DNA of 64,000 nucleotides from contig DAIQNV010000001.1 in NCBI GenBank assembly GCA_036788215.1, positions 41,710 to 105,709 of the forward strand, in the 5' to 3' direction. Under the pieces are notes generated by a model. It worked only from the letters and a program-made list of their open reading frames with translations. It was not told the origin of the DNA and did not search any database. Below, piece after piece: positions 23,245 to 31,929 of the stretch (the first letter of the stretch is position 1; each line of letters starts with the position of its first letter). The translations under genes and the position numbers were made by a program. Source of the DNA: DAIQNV01 sp036788215. Its GTDB lineage: Bacteria; Planctomycetota; Phycisphaerae; Phycisphaerales; UBA1924.

Positions 23245-23880
23245 TCAGCCCTTGGCCTGGGCGTACAGCTCGGCGACCTTGGACCAGTTGACGACGTTCC
23301 AGAACGCGCCGACATAGTCCGGGCGACGATTCTGATAGCTCAGGTAGTACGCGTGCTCCCACACGTCCAGCCCGAGGATGGGCTGGTGGTCCCCACCCTC
23401 CCCGCCGAACTGGGCGGGCATGATCGGCGAATCCTGGTTGGCGGTGCTGATGACGTGCAGCTTCCCCCCCGGTGACGAGCAGAGCCAGGCCCAGCCCGAG
23501 CCGAAACGTCCCGCAGCGGCAGCCGCGAACTCCTCCTTGAACTTGTCAAGGGAGCCGAAGTCGCGGTCGATCGCCTTGGCGAGGTCGCCCGAAGGCGTGC
23601 CCCCCGCGTTCGGCGCCAGGACCTGCCAGAAGAGGGAGTGGTTGTAGTGCCCGCCAGCGTTGTTGCGCACCGCGGTCTGCTTGTCCGGGGGCAGGTCGCC
23701 CAGGTGACGGAGGACTTCCTCGACCGGCTTGCCCTCGAAGCTGGTGCCCTTCAGGGCGTCGTTGGCCTTGGAGACGTAGGTCGCGTGGTGCTTCCCGTGG
23801 TGGATCTCCATGGTGCGGGCATCGATGTGGGGGGCGAGGGCGTCATGGGCGTAGGGGAGGTCGGGGAGGGTGTATGTCAT
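23245..23880 (-). CDS. sodA: Superoxide dismutase, Mn-type
   Basis: It converts superoxide to oxygen and hydrogen peroxide. The 211-residue protein follows the Escherichia coli SodA pattern: LPDLPYAHDALAPHID at the start, metal ligands H27 (MEIHHGKHH), H81 (NNAGGHYNHSLFW), and Asp and His in LDVWEHAYYLSYQ. The GGH before the second ligand and NQDSP later are typical of Mn rather than Fe enzymes; a cambialistic enzyme cannot be ruled out. No signal peptide, so cytoplasmic. The AAGGAG box before ATG 23880 supports the start. Confidence 0.96.
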   Translation of the reverse strand: MTYTLPDLPYAHDALAPHIDARTMEIHHGKHHATYVSKANDALKGTSFEGKPVEEVLRHLGDLPPDKQTAVRNNAGGHYNHSLFWQVLAPNAGGTPSGDLAKAIDRDFGSLDKFKEEFAAAAAGRFGSGWAWLCSSPGGKLHVISTANQDSPIMPAQFGGEGGDHQPILGLDVWEHAYYLSYQNRRPDYVGAFWNVVNWSKVAELYAQAKG

Positions 23881-24533
23881 GGTGGGTCTCTCCTTGGAGG
23901 TGCGGTCGCTCTGGACCCGGGTGCGGGTCCCGCGATGGTGTGTGTTCGGGGCGACAGGGGGGCCTGGAGCCGCGCCGTCGTCGCCCGGCCGCCCTCAGGG
24001 TGGTCGGCACGCGCCGGCCCCGGGGCGGGCATGGGTTCTGGGACGGTAGGGTGGTGTGGGTGGGGCTGGGGAAGGGTGGGAATGTGAAGAAGGGGTCGCG
24101 ACCCGGACAGCCGGCTTGATCCGATGAAGGCGACTCAGTATCTTACCTACCCCTATTCGGGCGGATCGATCAAGAATCTTTCGTCCGAAGGGGTGTCGGG
24201 CAAGAACATGTCGGGTGAATTCCCGTACACAATAACCGGGCCGCATCGGGCCACGCGATGCGGCTGAACAATTGGGGAGTGCCGGGAAATGCCGGTGGAG
24301 GCCCCGGTTGTGGACGAGCGACGCTGGGTCCGCCGATGGTGTGGATGCGGCGTGGACAGAGCACGGGGCTGGACAAGCAGGCCCCCGCGTGAAACAATCG
24401 AGGTTCCCAACGGATTGAAGGGCACACCGGGGGTGTGTCCGGCGTATCCGGCTGGGTGGGGCTCGCAGATGTTCCGGCGGCCGCTACGGGGGAAGTTTAC
24501 CCCCTCGCGAGCGTCGGCATGCAAGGACAGGCG
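23881..24533. other. Long non-coding region between sodA and a sigma factor gene
   Basis: About 650 bases separate the divergent sodA and sigma genes. No gene is supported here; the long minus-strand frame across it is the shadow of the sigma gene. It includes a perfect nine-pair hairpin (24240-24248 with 24256-24264) and a patch of lower G+C around 24130-24230, suggesting promoters and possibly a structured leader for the sigma gene. No clear -35/-10 pair was identified. Confidence 0.5.
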
Positions 24534-25589
24534 ATGTCGCAGGCGAATCAGAAATCTCCGGGGCCTCTCGAGCAGGCCCGTCGTCGGAACCGCACGGGCG
24601 TTACGCGGTCGTCGCGGGCCGGATCGGCGTCGCGTCGGCGCCTGAGCTACGCGGATGAGCAGCTTCTCAACCAGATCCTGATCAAGGCTCAGGATTACAT
24701 CGACTCGGAAGCCTTCTACGAGGAGGACGCCGAGCAGAAGATCTACGAGGAAGCCCCGGATATCCAGAAGCCGGACACCACCTGGTACCACCCGGTGATG
24801 GACGACCTCTCGGGCACCCGCACGCGCACCGTCAAGTCGAGCCAGCAGGTCATCCTGACGGGCGCTGAGGAGAAGGTCCTCTTCCACCAGTTCAACTACG
24901 CCCGCCACCGCGTCCGGGGGCTGCAGGACGAGATCTGGGCCAACGCCGATCGCAAACCGACCTCCGAGCAGGCGGAGGAAATCCTGCGCTGGCACCGCTT
25001 GGCGGAAAGGATCCGCGAGCAGATCGCCGAGACCAACCTGGCCCTCGTCCTCGCGATGGCCAAGCGCACCCGCATGAGCGAGGTCGACTTCGCCGACCTG
25101 GTCTCCGAGGGGAACATGGCCCTCCTCCGCGCCGTCGACAAGTTCGACGCCGGGCGAGGCTACAAGTTCAGCACCTACGCCTGCCGGGCCATCCTCAAGG
25201 CCTTCAGCCGCCAGGGGATGAAGCTCAGCAAGTACCGCCAGCGCTTCCCGACCGACTTCGACCCCAAGCTCGAGAAGTCCAACTACCTCGAGACCAAGCG
25301 GGCCACCTTCGAGAAGGACGCTGCGGAGGAGGTCCGCCAGATCGTCATGGACAACCGCGCCGACCTCACCGAGGTCGAGCGGACCGTCATCGAGCACCGC
25401 TTCGGGCTCGAAACGGGGGCCCAGGAAAAGCCCATGACCCTCGAGCAGGTCGGCCAGATCATCGGCGTCACCAAGGAACGCGTCCGCCAGATCCAGAACA
25501 AGGCGATGGAGAAAATCCGCCACGAGCTGGAGGCCAAGTTCCTGGGCGAACCCAAGCCCGACCAGTCCGAAGCGGTCACCTCCAACTGA
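24534..25589 (+). CDS. Sigma-70 family RNA polymerase sigma factor, region 3 apparently missing
   Basis: The protein (351 residues from ATG 24534, AAGGA nearby) has an N-terminal helical part with a region-1.2-like stretch (LTGAEEKVLFHQFNYARHRV). Region 2 follows (DFADLVSEGNMALLRAVDKFD, then GYKFSTYACRAILKAFSR), then a strongly RpoD-like region 4 (LTEVERTVIEHRFGL and TLEQVGQIIGVTKERVRQIQ). Only about 50 residues lie between regions 2.4 and 4, too few for a normal region 3 (about 80). Region 2.4 has CRAILKAF where RpoD has the WWIRQAI type, so it likely reads a different -10 element. Two more upstream start codons (24519, 24435) are in frame but less likely. Probably an alternative sigma factor of planctomycetes. 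Confidence 0.88.
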   Translation: MSQANQKSPGPLEQARRRNRTGVTRSSRAGSASRRRLSYADEQLLNQILIKAQDYIDSEAFYEEDAEQKIYEEAPDIQKPDTTWYHPVMDDLSGTRTRTVKSSQQVILTGAEEKVLFHQFNYARHRVRGLQDEIWANADRKPTSEQAEEILRWHRLAERIREQIAETNLALVLAMAKRTRMSEVDFADLVSEGNMALLRAVDKFDAGRGYKFSTYACRAILKAFSRQGMKLSKYRQRFPTDFDPKLEKSNYLETKRATFEKDAAEEVRQIVMDNRADLTEVERTVIEHRFGLETGAQEKPMTLEQVGQIIGVTKERVRQIQNKAMEKIRHELEAKFLGEPKPDQSEAVTSN

Positions 25590-26025
25590 ACGGCCCGAGC
25601 CCCTGTAGCGCTCAGATCGCAGCGCTCAGATCGCGCCCCGAGGAAGCAGATCATCCGCAGCCCGGCCGGAATCACCCCGGCCGGGCTGTCGTTTTGGGGA
25701 ACGATCGGGGCCCCGGGCCTCGCGGGGATCCGCCGGCGGGGCGACCGCGTATCGACGGAAGACCGGCGAATGGTGCCGCGGGTTGGAAATCAGCACCAGA
25801 CCGATGGCGCCGCCCCGAGAGGCTGTATCATCGGGTTCCGGGAAGCGGGACCGCGGGCACCACCCCGCGGGCCTTCACGAGGCTCCCACCCCCTGGGAGC
25901 CTCCGGGCGTTGGCGAGCGCATGCCGACGGTCCCGGGCCTGAATCGTCGCGGCGCCGCGCGGGTCGCGGGCGCCCGGGGCGGCGTCGGGCAACGGTCTAC
26001 CACACCGATTAGGGAGTACCTGGCA
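25590..26025. other. Intergenic region with terminator and pilT leader
   Basis: It holds the terminator of the sigma gene near its start and then about 330 bases before the pilT start. The frame of pilT stays open upstream to 25783, but that part is Pro/Gly/Arg-rich, has no similarity to PilT N-termini and lacks a ribosome binding site, so it is treated as leader. Confidence 0.5.
25659..25695 (+). terminator. Rho-independent terminator after the sigma factor gene
   Basis: An 11-pair perfect stem (25659-25669 with 25677-25687) closes a seven-base loop AATCACC, followed by GTCGTTTT. Confidence 0.85.
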
Positions 26026-27192
26026 GTGACAACGGTCGATACGGACACGCAGCCCTCGACAGCGGAGATCACGGGCCATGTTTCGCCGGTGAGCGATCAC
26101 TCGAAGCACGACCCGCACGCGACGCGCTGGGGGGACTTCCTCAAGGCGTGCATCCGGGTGAAGGGGTCGGACCTCATCCTCAAGACGGGCCAGCCTCCGA
26201 GCGTGCGCCTCAAGGGCGCGCTGAAGAAGCTCGACACCGCCCCGGTCACCTTCGACGAGTTCAAGGCGATCGTCGAGCACATCCTGAGCCCGGAGCAGAA
26301 GGCGGACCTCTACAAGTTCGGCTCGGTCGACTTCGCGTACGACTACTCCGACTCGGCCCGCTTCCGCGTCAACCTCTTCCAGGCACGGGGCAAGCTCTCC
26401 GTCGCGGCCCGGCTCATCACCAGCAACATCCTGCCCTTCGAGGGCCTGCACCTGCCCCCGGTCATGAGCGATATCGCCATGCAGCCCCAGGGCATCGTGC
26501 TCCTCTGCGGCGTCACGGGCTCCGGCAAGTCCACCACCATCGCCTCGATGCTGGACTACGTGAACGCCCGGAAGCCCGTCCACATCCTGACGATCGAGGA
26601 CCCGATCGAGTACATCTTCGAGGACAAGAAGGCCACGATCAACCAGCGCGAGATCGGCATCGACTGCCTGGACTTCAAGATCGCCCTCCGCGCGCTGGTC
26701 CGTGAGAACCCCGACATCGTGCTCGTGGGCGAGATGCGCGACCAGGAGACCTTCGAGGCGGCCCTGCACGCCGCGGAAACCGGCCACCTGGTCTACGGGA
26801 CCATCCACGCCTCGAGCACCACGCAGACCTTCAGCCGCATCTATGGCCTCTTCGAGCAGGAGGAGGTGGAGCAGGTACGCAAGATCCTCGCCTACCAGAT
26901 GCGGTCCTTCGTCTACCAGAAGCTGCTCCCCACGCTGCACGAGAACATCGCCCGCATCCCGGCGCTCGAGATCCTGATCAACAACGGCGTCGTCCAGAAG
27001 TACATCCTCGACGGGCGCGAGGGCGACCTCCGCGAGGTGCTGAACTCGGTCGAGGCCCGGCAGGTCGGCATGATCGACTTCAACGACTCGCTCGTGAAGC
27101 TCGTGGAGTCCGAGTACATCCACATGCGGGTCGCCCAGGAGGCCAGCCCGAACGTCGATGAACTGATGATGAAGCTGAAGAAGCTGAAGTGA
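26026..27192 (+). CDS. pilT: PilT-like twitching/retraction ATPase
   Basis: PilT ATPases power pilus retraction. The 388-residue protein has the full set of motifs: Walker A GVTGSGKST, Asp box ILTIEDPIEY, Walker B IVLVGEMRD and His box GHLVYGTIHASS. The start is GTG 26026 with GGGAG upstream. The C-terminus has the helical MMKLKKLK end. Unusually it heads a cluster with a degenerate GspE/PilB-like protein and a CvpA-like membrane protein, not with pilB or pilC. It may serve a pilus or a pseudopilus, since a pseudopilin gene occurs elsewhere in the window (49848). Confidence 0.92.
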   Translation: MTTVDTDTQPSTAEITGHVSPVSDHSKHDPHATRWGDFLKACIRVKGSDLILKTGQPPSVRLKGALKKLDTAPVTFDEFKAIVEHILSPEQKADLYKFGSVDFAYDYSDSARFRVNLFQARGKLSVAARLITSNILPFEGLHLPPVMSDIAMQPQGIVLLCGVTGSGKSTTIASMLDYVNARKPVHILTIEDPIEYIFEDKKATINQREIGIDCLDFKIALRALVRENPDIVLVGEMRDQETFEAALHAAETGHLVYGTIHASSTTQTFSRIYGLFEQEEVEQVRKILAYQMRSFVYQKLLPTLHENIARIPALEILINNGVVQKYILDGREGDLREVLNSVEARQVGMIDFNDSLVKLVESEYIHMRVAQEASPNVDELMMKLKKLK

Positions 27193-27388
27193 CGGAAGCC
27201 GGCCCCCCGCCCCGGGTGGCGGGCATGGACCGAGGGGCCCCGCCGGGGCTCGAAAGGGGGCCGCCGGAGCCCAGGGGCCCTGCGCGGTATGCTCCCCGGC
27301 CCGGCGGAGCGGTCGGGAAAGCGACGGTCGCCCGGATGGTTCGGGCGTGCCCGGTTGGCGAGCGGAACGCGAAAAGGGATTCGGCCCG

Positions 27389-29134
27389 ATGGATCTCAGC
27401 CTGATGATCACAGCAGCGGGTTTCGGCCCTGACTCTGCCGGTGTGCAGACCCTCGCTGAGGGCTTCTTCCTGGTCTCCTGGTGGAAGGCCCTGCTGGTGT
27501 TCCCGCCGTTCCTGGCCTGGGCCTGGCTGGTATCCACCGTCTTCGACAAGCACGCCCAGCGGTTCTACCTCCAGCGGGACGCGTGGAACGCGGGCCACAT
27601 GGTGGCGGGGCTCCTCGCGGTGCTGGTCGCCCTGTTCTTCCCCGTCGCCGCCTGGTGGGGCTTCATCGTGGGCTACATCGTCATGCTCGCGATCCTCGCG
27701 ATCGACATCGCCGCCTTCGTGGTCGTGACGAACCAGAACGAGCGCGTGCCCGCCAAGGCCAAGCTCAAGCTCGACTTCAGCAAGCTCGCCGAGTCCTCGA
27801 AGGCCAAGAAGGACGCGAAGCTCGCCGCCACCGTCACCCTCCGGATCGAGAACAGCAGCGGGCTCACCGTCACCGCCCCGCAGAAGGACACGCCCGAATA
27901 CGAGATCCGCGGCGCCGCGGAGGAGCTCTTCACCAAGGCGATCGAGCTCCGGGCCTACCAGGCCGAGATCGTGCCCGTCTCCGCGGAGGCCTACCAGTCC
28001 CGCTACCTCGTCGACGGGGTGCACCAGCCCGGCGAGAAGATGCCCGCCGCCCAGGGCGTCGCGATCATCGACTTCTGGAAGTCCTGCGGAGAGCTCGACC
28101 TCAAGGACCGGCGCCGCCGCCTCGTGGGCAAGTGCCGCGTGACCGGCGAATCCAAGCGCCACGACATCCGCATCGCCAGCGCCGGCGTGCAGGGCGGCAT
28201 CCGCATGACGCTCACCCTCGACCCGGGCGAGGCGGTCGACCGCAAGCCCGAGTACCTCGGCCTGCTCGATCCGCAGATGGAGACGCTGAAGTCGCTGGTC
28301 GCCGACGGGTCGGGCGTCGTGCTCCTCGCCGCCCCCGCCCTCAACGGTCGGACGACGACGCTGTACACCGTGGTGCGGATGCACGACGCCTACACGCAGA
28401 ACGTGCAGACGCTCGAGCTCGAGCCCCAGCACGCCCTCGAGGGTGTCCGCCAGGTGATCTTCAGCCCCAGCGAGGGGGCGGAGTTCGCCACGACGCTGCG
28501 ATCGATCCTGCGTCGCGACCCCGATGTCGTGGGCGTCGCCGAACTGCCCGACGGGGAGACCGCCAAGGAAGCCCTCAAGGGCGACCACGAGCGCACCCGC
28601 ACCTACGTCTCCGTCCGGGCCGATGGGACGCTCGCCGCGACGCAGCTCTTCGTGAAGGCCGCTGCGGACGCGAACCTCGTCGCCGACGGGCTCCGCGGGG
28701 CGGTCGCCCAGAAGCTCGCCCGCAAGCTGTGCGAGAACTGCCGGGTGCCCTACCAGCCTCCGGCGGACCTCCTGAAGAAGCTGGGCCTCCCCGAGGGGAA
28801 GGTCAAGCAGCTCTTCAAGAAGGGCGGGCAGGTCCTGATCCGCAACAAGCCCGAGGTCTGCCCGATCTGCTCGGGCGTGGGCTACAACGGGCAGATCGGC
28901 ATCTTCGAGGTATTCCCCTTCGGCGAGGAGGAGAAGGCCATGATCCGCGAGCAGAACTGGTCGGGCCTCCGCGCGGAGATGCGCAAGAAGTCGATCGCCA
29001 CCATCCAGCAGGCCGCCCTGCGCCGCGTGGTCGAGGGCGTGACCAGCGTGGAAGAGATCACGCGGATCACCGCGCCGCCTCAGAAGACCTCGTCCTCCAA
29101 GCAGCCCGCCAAGACGCCGACGCCCACAGCCTGA
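27389..29134 (+). CDS. Membrane-tethered GspE/PilB-like protein with degenerate ATPase motifs
   Basis: The 581-residue protein starts with about three membrane helices (residues 25-110), which GspE/PilB ATPases do not have. The rest follows the T2SS/T4P ATPase layout: an N-terminal-like domain (RGAAEELFTKAIELRAYQAEI, YLVDGVHQ), then an ATPase-like domain and the C-terminal four-cysteine zinc site (CENC and CPIC). The nucleotide motifs are broken: Walker A reads APALNGRTTTLY, with Lys replaced by Arg and the first Gly lost; the Asp box reads LELEPQHAL; Walker B reads VVGVAELPD; the His box reads RTYVSVRADG. It probably does not hydrolyse ATP and may be a scaffold or partner of PilT. Start ATG 27389 has an AAGGGA box. 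Confidence 0.85.
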   Translation: MDLSLMITAAGFGPDSAGVQTLAEGFFLVSWWKALLVFPPFLAWAWLVSTVFDKHAQRFYLQRDAWNAGHMVAGLLAVLVALFFPVAAWWGFIVGYIVMLAILAIDIAAFVVVTNQNERVPAKAKLKLDFSKLAESSKAKKDAKLAATVTLRIENSSGLTVTAPQKDTPEYEIRGAAEELFTKAIELRAYQAEIVPVSAEAYQSRYLVDGVHQPGEKMPAAQGVAIIDFWKSCGELDLKDRRRRLVGKCRVTGESKRHDIRIASAGVQGGIRMTLTLDPGEAVDRKPEYLGLLDPQMETLKSLVADGSGVVLLAAPALNGRTTTLYTVVRMHDAYTQNVQTLELEPQHALEGVRQVIFSPSEGAEFATTLRSILRRDPDVVGVAELPDGETAKEALKGDHERTRTYVSVRADGTLAATQLFVKAAADANLVADGLRGAVAQKLARKLCENCRVPYQPPADLLKKLGLPEGKVKQLFKKGGQVLIRNKPEVCPICSGVGYNGQIGIFEVFPFGEEEKAMIREQNWSGLRAEMRKKSIATIQQAALRRVVEGVTSVEEITRITAPPQKTSSSKQPAKTPTPTA

Positions 29135-29153
29135 GCCGACCGGAGCCACGAAC

Positions 29154-30941
29154 ATGATCCTGAACATCGCCGCCCTCGGGCTTGTGCTGCTGATGGGCTA
29201 CCTCTGGATGGCCCGGGGCCTCTGGAACAGCCTGCTGCACTTTGTCTGCACGCTGATCGCGGGCGCGGTCGCCTTCGGCGTCTGGGAGCCCCTGGCCTAC
29301 CTGATCCTGGGCTTCGCCCCCGCCAGCGGGTTCCTGAGCTTCCTCGAGGGCATCGCGTGGGGCGCCGCCCTCCTCATCCCCTTCGCCGCCACGCTCGCGA
29401 TCCTGCGGGCGATCAGCGACGCCGCCATCCCCGCCAACGTGCAGAACAACAAGGCGGTCGACTACGCGGGCGCTATCGTCTGTGGCCTTGGCAACGGCGT
29501 CATCACCGTCGGCATCGTGGTCATCGCCCTGGGCTACATGCGCCTCTCGACCGGCTTCCTGGGCTACAGGGCCATCGACTACACCGAGCAGCGCCAGGCC
29601 GGCGGGGGCAGCCTCGAGCGCACCGGCGGGCTGTGGGTCCCCGTCGACCGGTTCGTCGCGGGTATGTACGGCTTCGCCTCCGAGACCGCCCTGCGGACCG
29701 GCGAGCCACTCGCGAAGTGGCACCCCAATGTCGAACTCGCGGGCTACGCGGGGCGCATCAGCTATGGCAACGGCGCCAGCCGGAATGTCATGCGCAGGGC
29801 CGACTTCCAGATCACCGGCGCCTGGCAGGTGGGCGATGGCTCGGGGCGCACCGCCGACCTGCTGACCTTCGCGCCCGAGCAGCCCCCGCAGGGCTACGTC
29901 GACATCTCCGGCGAGCCGATCGGGGCGGGCAAGCTCGTGGGCTACACCGTGCGCTTCGGCGCCGGTGCCCGCGAGAGCTCCGGGCAGGTGATCTTCGGCA
30001 ACGGGCAGTTGCGCCTCCTCGCTCAGAACGAAGAGGGGGACACCGTCGAGGCCTTCCCGGTCGCCCTCGTCTCTCAGGCGGAGGCGAGCGAGGCCGACCT
30101 CTTCGGGCGCTGGCGCTTCGACGGGGCCGAGACCTTCATCGCCTCAGTGGGCGGGGCGACGACGGTGGACATGGGCTTCGAGTTCGTCGTGCCCCAGGGC
30201 TACAACCCGCTCGCCCTGTACATGAAGCACACCCGCGTCATGGTCGACGACCTCGAGCCCCGCCGGTTCCCCTCGCCCGCAGCCCGCGATGCCGCGGTGG
30301 CGTCCGGGGCCCTCCTGGGCGGCGGGCTCAGCGTCGACGACCTCGACCTCGCGATGGCCGAACGGTTCGACGGAGAGAGCGCCACCGCACGCGGGCGGGA
30401 CGCCACGGTCTTCAGCGTCGATAACTTCCTGGGCTTCCAGTTCCAGACCACGCAGAAGCGGGGCCTCGAGCTGAGCGAGAACAACCAGATCATCGGCGGC
30501 TCCGCCAAGTACGCCCCGGGCGAGCTCGCCGGGCGAGGCGGCATCAATCCGGAGCTGCGCGTCGACCGGTTCGCGTCGGGCGACGACACCGTGATCCTGC
30601 AGGTCAACATCAGCGGCTCCGACAACGCCGGCCTGCTCGGGCGGGTCGCCCGGTCGGTCGAGGCCGGCGCCGCTCCGCAGCTCGTCGACGCGGACGGCAC
30701 CGTCTACCAGGCGGTGGGCTACATCTACACCGACCGTGAGATCGTCGACGTGCGCTTCACCCCCGCGAACCCGGTCCAGAGCCTCAACGAGCTGCCCACG
30801 CTCTCGAGCGCCCGCACGGACCAGGAACTCAAGCTGATCTTCCAGTGCAGCTTCGGGGTGTCGATCAGGTATCTGGCGTACGGGAAGACCGTCGCCTACG
30901 ACATCAACCCGCCGATCGTGCTGGACCAGAGGCAGCGGTAA
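29154..30941 (+). CDS. CvpA-like membrane protein with large C-terminal domain, unknown function
   Basis: The first 130 residues hold four membrane helices in a CvpA-like arrangement (LWMARGLWNSLLHFVCTLIAG, then AIVCGLGNGVITVGIVVIALGY). About 450 further residues follow with no recognised domain; they are rich in beta-type sequence and probably lie outside the cytoplasm. CvpA proteins are about 160 residues, so this one is far longer. It starts 19 bases after the degenerate GspE-like gene, so they are surely cotranscribed. The CvpA assignment is tentative; the extra domain is unassigned. Confidence 0.7.
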   Translation: MILNIAALGLVLLMGYLWMARGLWNSLLHFVCTLIAGAVAFGVWEPLAYLILGFAPASGFLSFLEGIAWGAALLIPFAATLAILRAISDAAIPANVQNNKAVDYAGAIVCGLGNGVITVGIVVIALGYMRLSTGFLGYRAIDYTEQRQAGGGSLERTGGLWVPVDRFVAGMYGFASETALRTGEPLAKWHPNVELAGYAGRISYGNGASRNVMRRADFQITGAWQVGDGSGRTADLLTFAPEQPPQGYVDISGEPIGAGKLVGYTVRFGAGARESSGQVIFGNGQLRLLAQNEEGDTVEAFPVALVSQAEASEADLFGRWRFDGAETFIASVGGATTVDMGFEFVVPQGYNPLALYMKHTRVMVDDLEPRRFPSPAARDAAVASGALLGGGLSVDDLDLAMAERFDGESATARGRDATVFSVDNFLGFQFQTTQKRGLELSENNQIIGGSAKYAPGELAGRGGINPELRVDRFASGDDTVILQVNISGSDNAGLLGRVARSVEAGAAPQLVDADGTVYQAVGYIYTDREIVDVRFTPANPVQSLNELPTLSSARTDQELKLIFQCSFGVSIRYLAYGKTVAYDINPPIVLDQRQR

Positions 30942-31039
30942 GCCGGACCCGGCGGTCGACGCCGGCTGACGGCGCCAGGCCCGCTCCGCCCACGCCCGGG
31001 GCTTCCCGAACGACCGGTGCCGACAGGACGCAACGAGAA

Positions 31040-31080
31040 ACGCCCGCCCCCGGACAGGTCCGGGGGCGGGCGTTGTTGTT
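31040..31080. terminator. Bidirectional terminator between the CvpA-like gene and rplI
   Basis: A 15-pair perfect stem (31040-31054 with 31059-31073) closes a four-base loop. TGTTGTT follows on the plus strand and TTTCTCGTT on the minus strand. It lies between two convergent genes. Confidence 0.88.
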
Positions 31081-31114
31081 CGGGGGCCGGGTCGATACCC
31101 GCGCGATGCTTGGA

Positions 31115-31702
31115 TCAGGCCTCGGTGGCAGCCGGTGCGGGGGCGGGAGCCTCGGCGGGCTGCTCGCGACGCTTCCGGCGTCCGGGCTCGATGAGGTTGC
31201 CCTCGTTGTCGAACTCCATCTCCTCGCGCTCGTCCTCCTCGATGTGCCGGTCAGCGACGACGAAGACGCGGATGTTCGCCTCGAGGTCCGTGTCGAACTT
31301 GATCAGCACGTCGTAGTTCTCGACACGCTTGATCGTGTGGGCGAGGCGCACCTCGCGCCCGCGCACCTGGAAGCCCAGCTCCGTGAGGGCCGACGCGATG
31401 TCCTGCTGGGTGACCGAGCCGTAGAGCTGGCCCTGGTCGTTGCAGGAACGCTCCAGCGTGATCTCGAGCCCCTCGAGGCGCCCGATGATCTCCTCACGCT
31501 TGGACCGCAGAGCCTTCTGCTCCGCCTCCGCCTTGCGCCGCTTCTCCGCGAGGGTGGCGATGATGTCCTCGCTGGGCACCGTCGCGAGCCCGCGGGGGAG
31601 CAGGAAGTTCCGGGCGTACCCGACGCGGACATTCACGACATCGCCCACGATGCCCAGGTTGTCCACGTTCTCCGTCAGCAGCAGCTTGATGCTCTTGGCC
31701 AC
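31115..31702 (-). CDS. rplI: Ribosomal protein bL9
   Basis: bL9 is a 50S subunit protein. The 195-residue product has the standard N-terminal domain (KLLLTENVDNLGIVGDVVNV followed by GYARNFLLPRGLA), the long connecting helix and the C-terminal domain (GQLYGSVTQQDIASAL). It is longer than the usual 150 residues because of a C-terminal tail rich in Pro, Ala and Glu. It is the last gene of the glmU-to-rplI series and is followed by a strong terminator. The usual partner rpsR is not found next to it. Confidence 0.97.
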   Translation of the reverse strand: MAKSIKLLLTENVDNLGIVGDVVNVRVGYARNFLLPRGLATVPSEDIIATLAEKRRKAEAEQKALRSKREEIIGRLEGLEITLERSCNDQGQLYGSVTQQDIASALTELGFQVRGREVRLAHTIKRVENYDVLIKFDTDLEANIRVFVVADRHIEEDEREEMEFDNEGNLIEPGRRKRREQPAEAPAPAPAATEA

Positions 31703-31929
31703 GATGGGCCTCCTTCCGCTGTCCTCCCCGCCTCAGGTGGGGCGGGGGAGTTGAGGAGCCCTCCGCAACGGGCACGCGCCCGGGGGGAGTCGGCCCCAGC
31801 GATCCGTCGATCATTGCCGGCCCGGCGGGCGTCGCCCACCCGCCCGGCTCGGTTGATTTCCGCCCGGGATGCCGGCGACCACGCCCAGCGTGTTCTCGGA
31901 CCCACGGAGCTCAGGCCCGCGCCCGCAAG

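Noticed and set aside
24153..25523. A 456-codon minus-strand frame across the sigma gene
   Set aside because: It is antisense to a well-supported sigma factor and has Leu/Asp-rich pseudo-sequence without family similarity.
25783..26025. N-terminal extension of PilT
   Set aside because: The upstream residues are low in complexity, unlike PilT N-termini, and GTG 26026 has its own GGGAG box.
27389..29134. Active PilB/GspE assembly ATPase
   Set aside because: The Walker A Lys and Gly, the Asp box and the His box are all changed, so an active ATPase is unlikely.
31703..31929. rpsR (bS18) between ssb and rplI
   Set aside because: The gap is about 230 bases and its frames show none of the bS18 motifs; the gene is not here.
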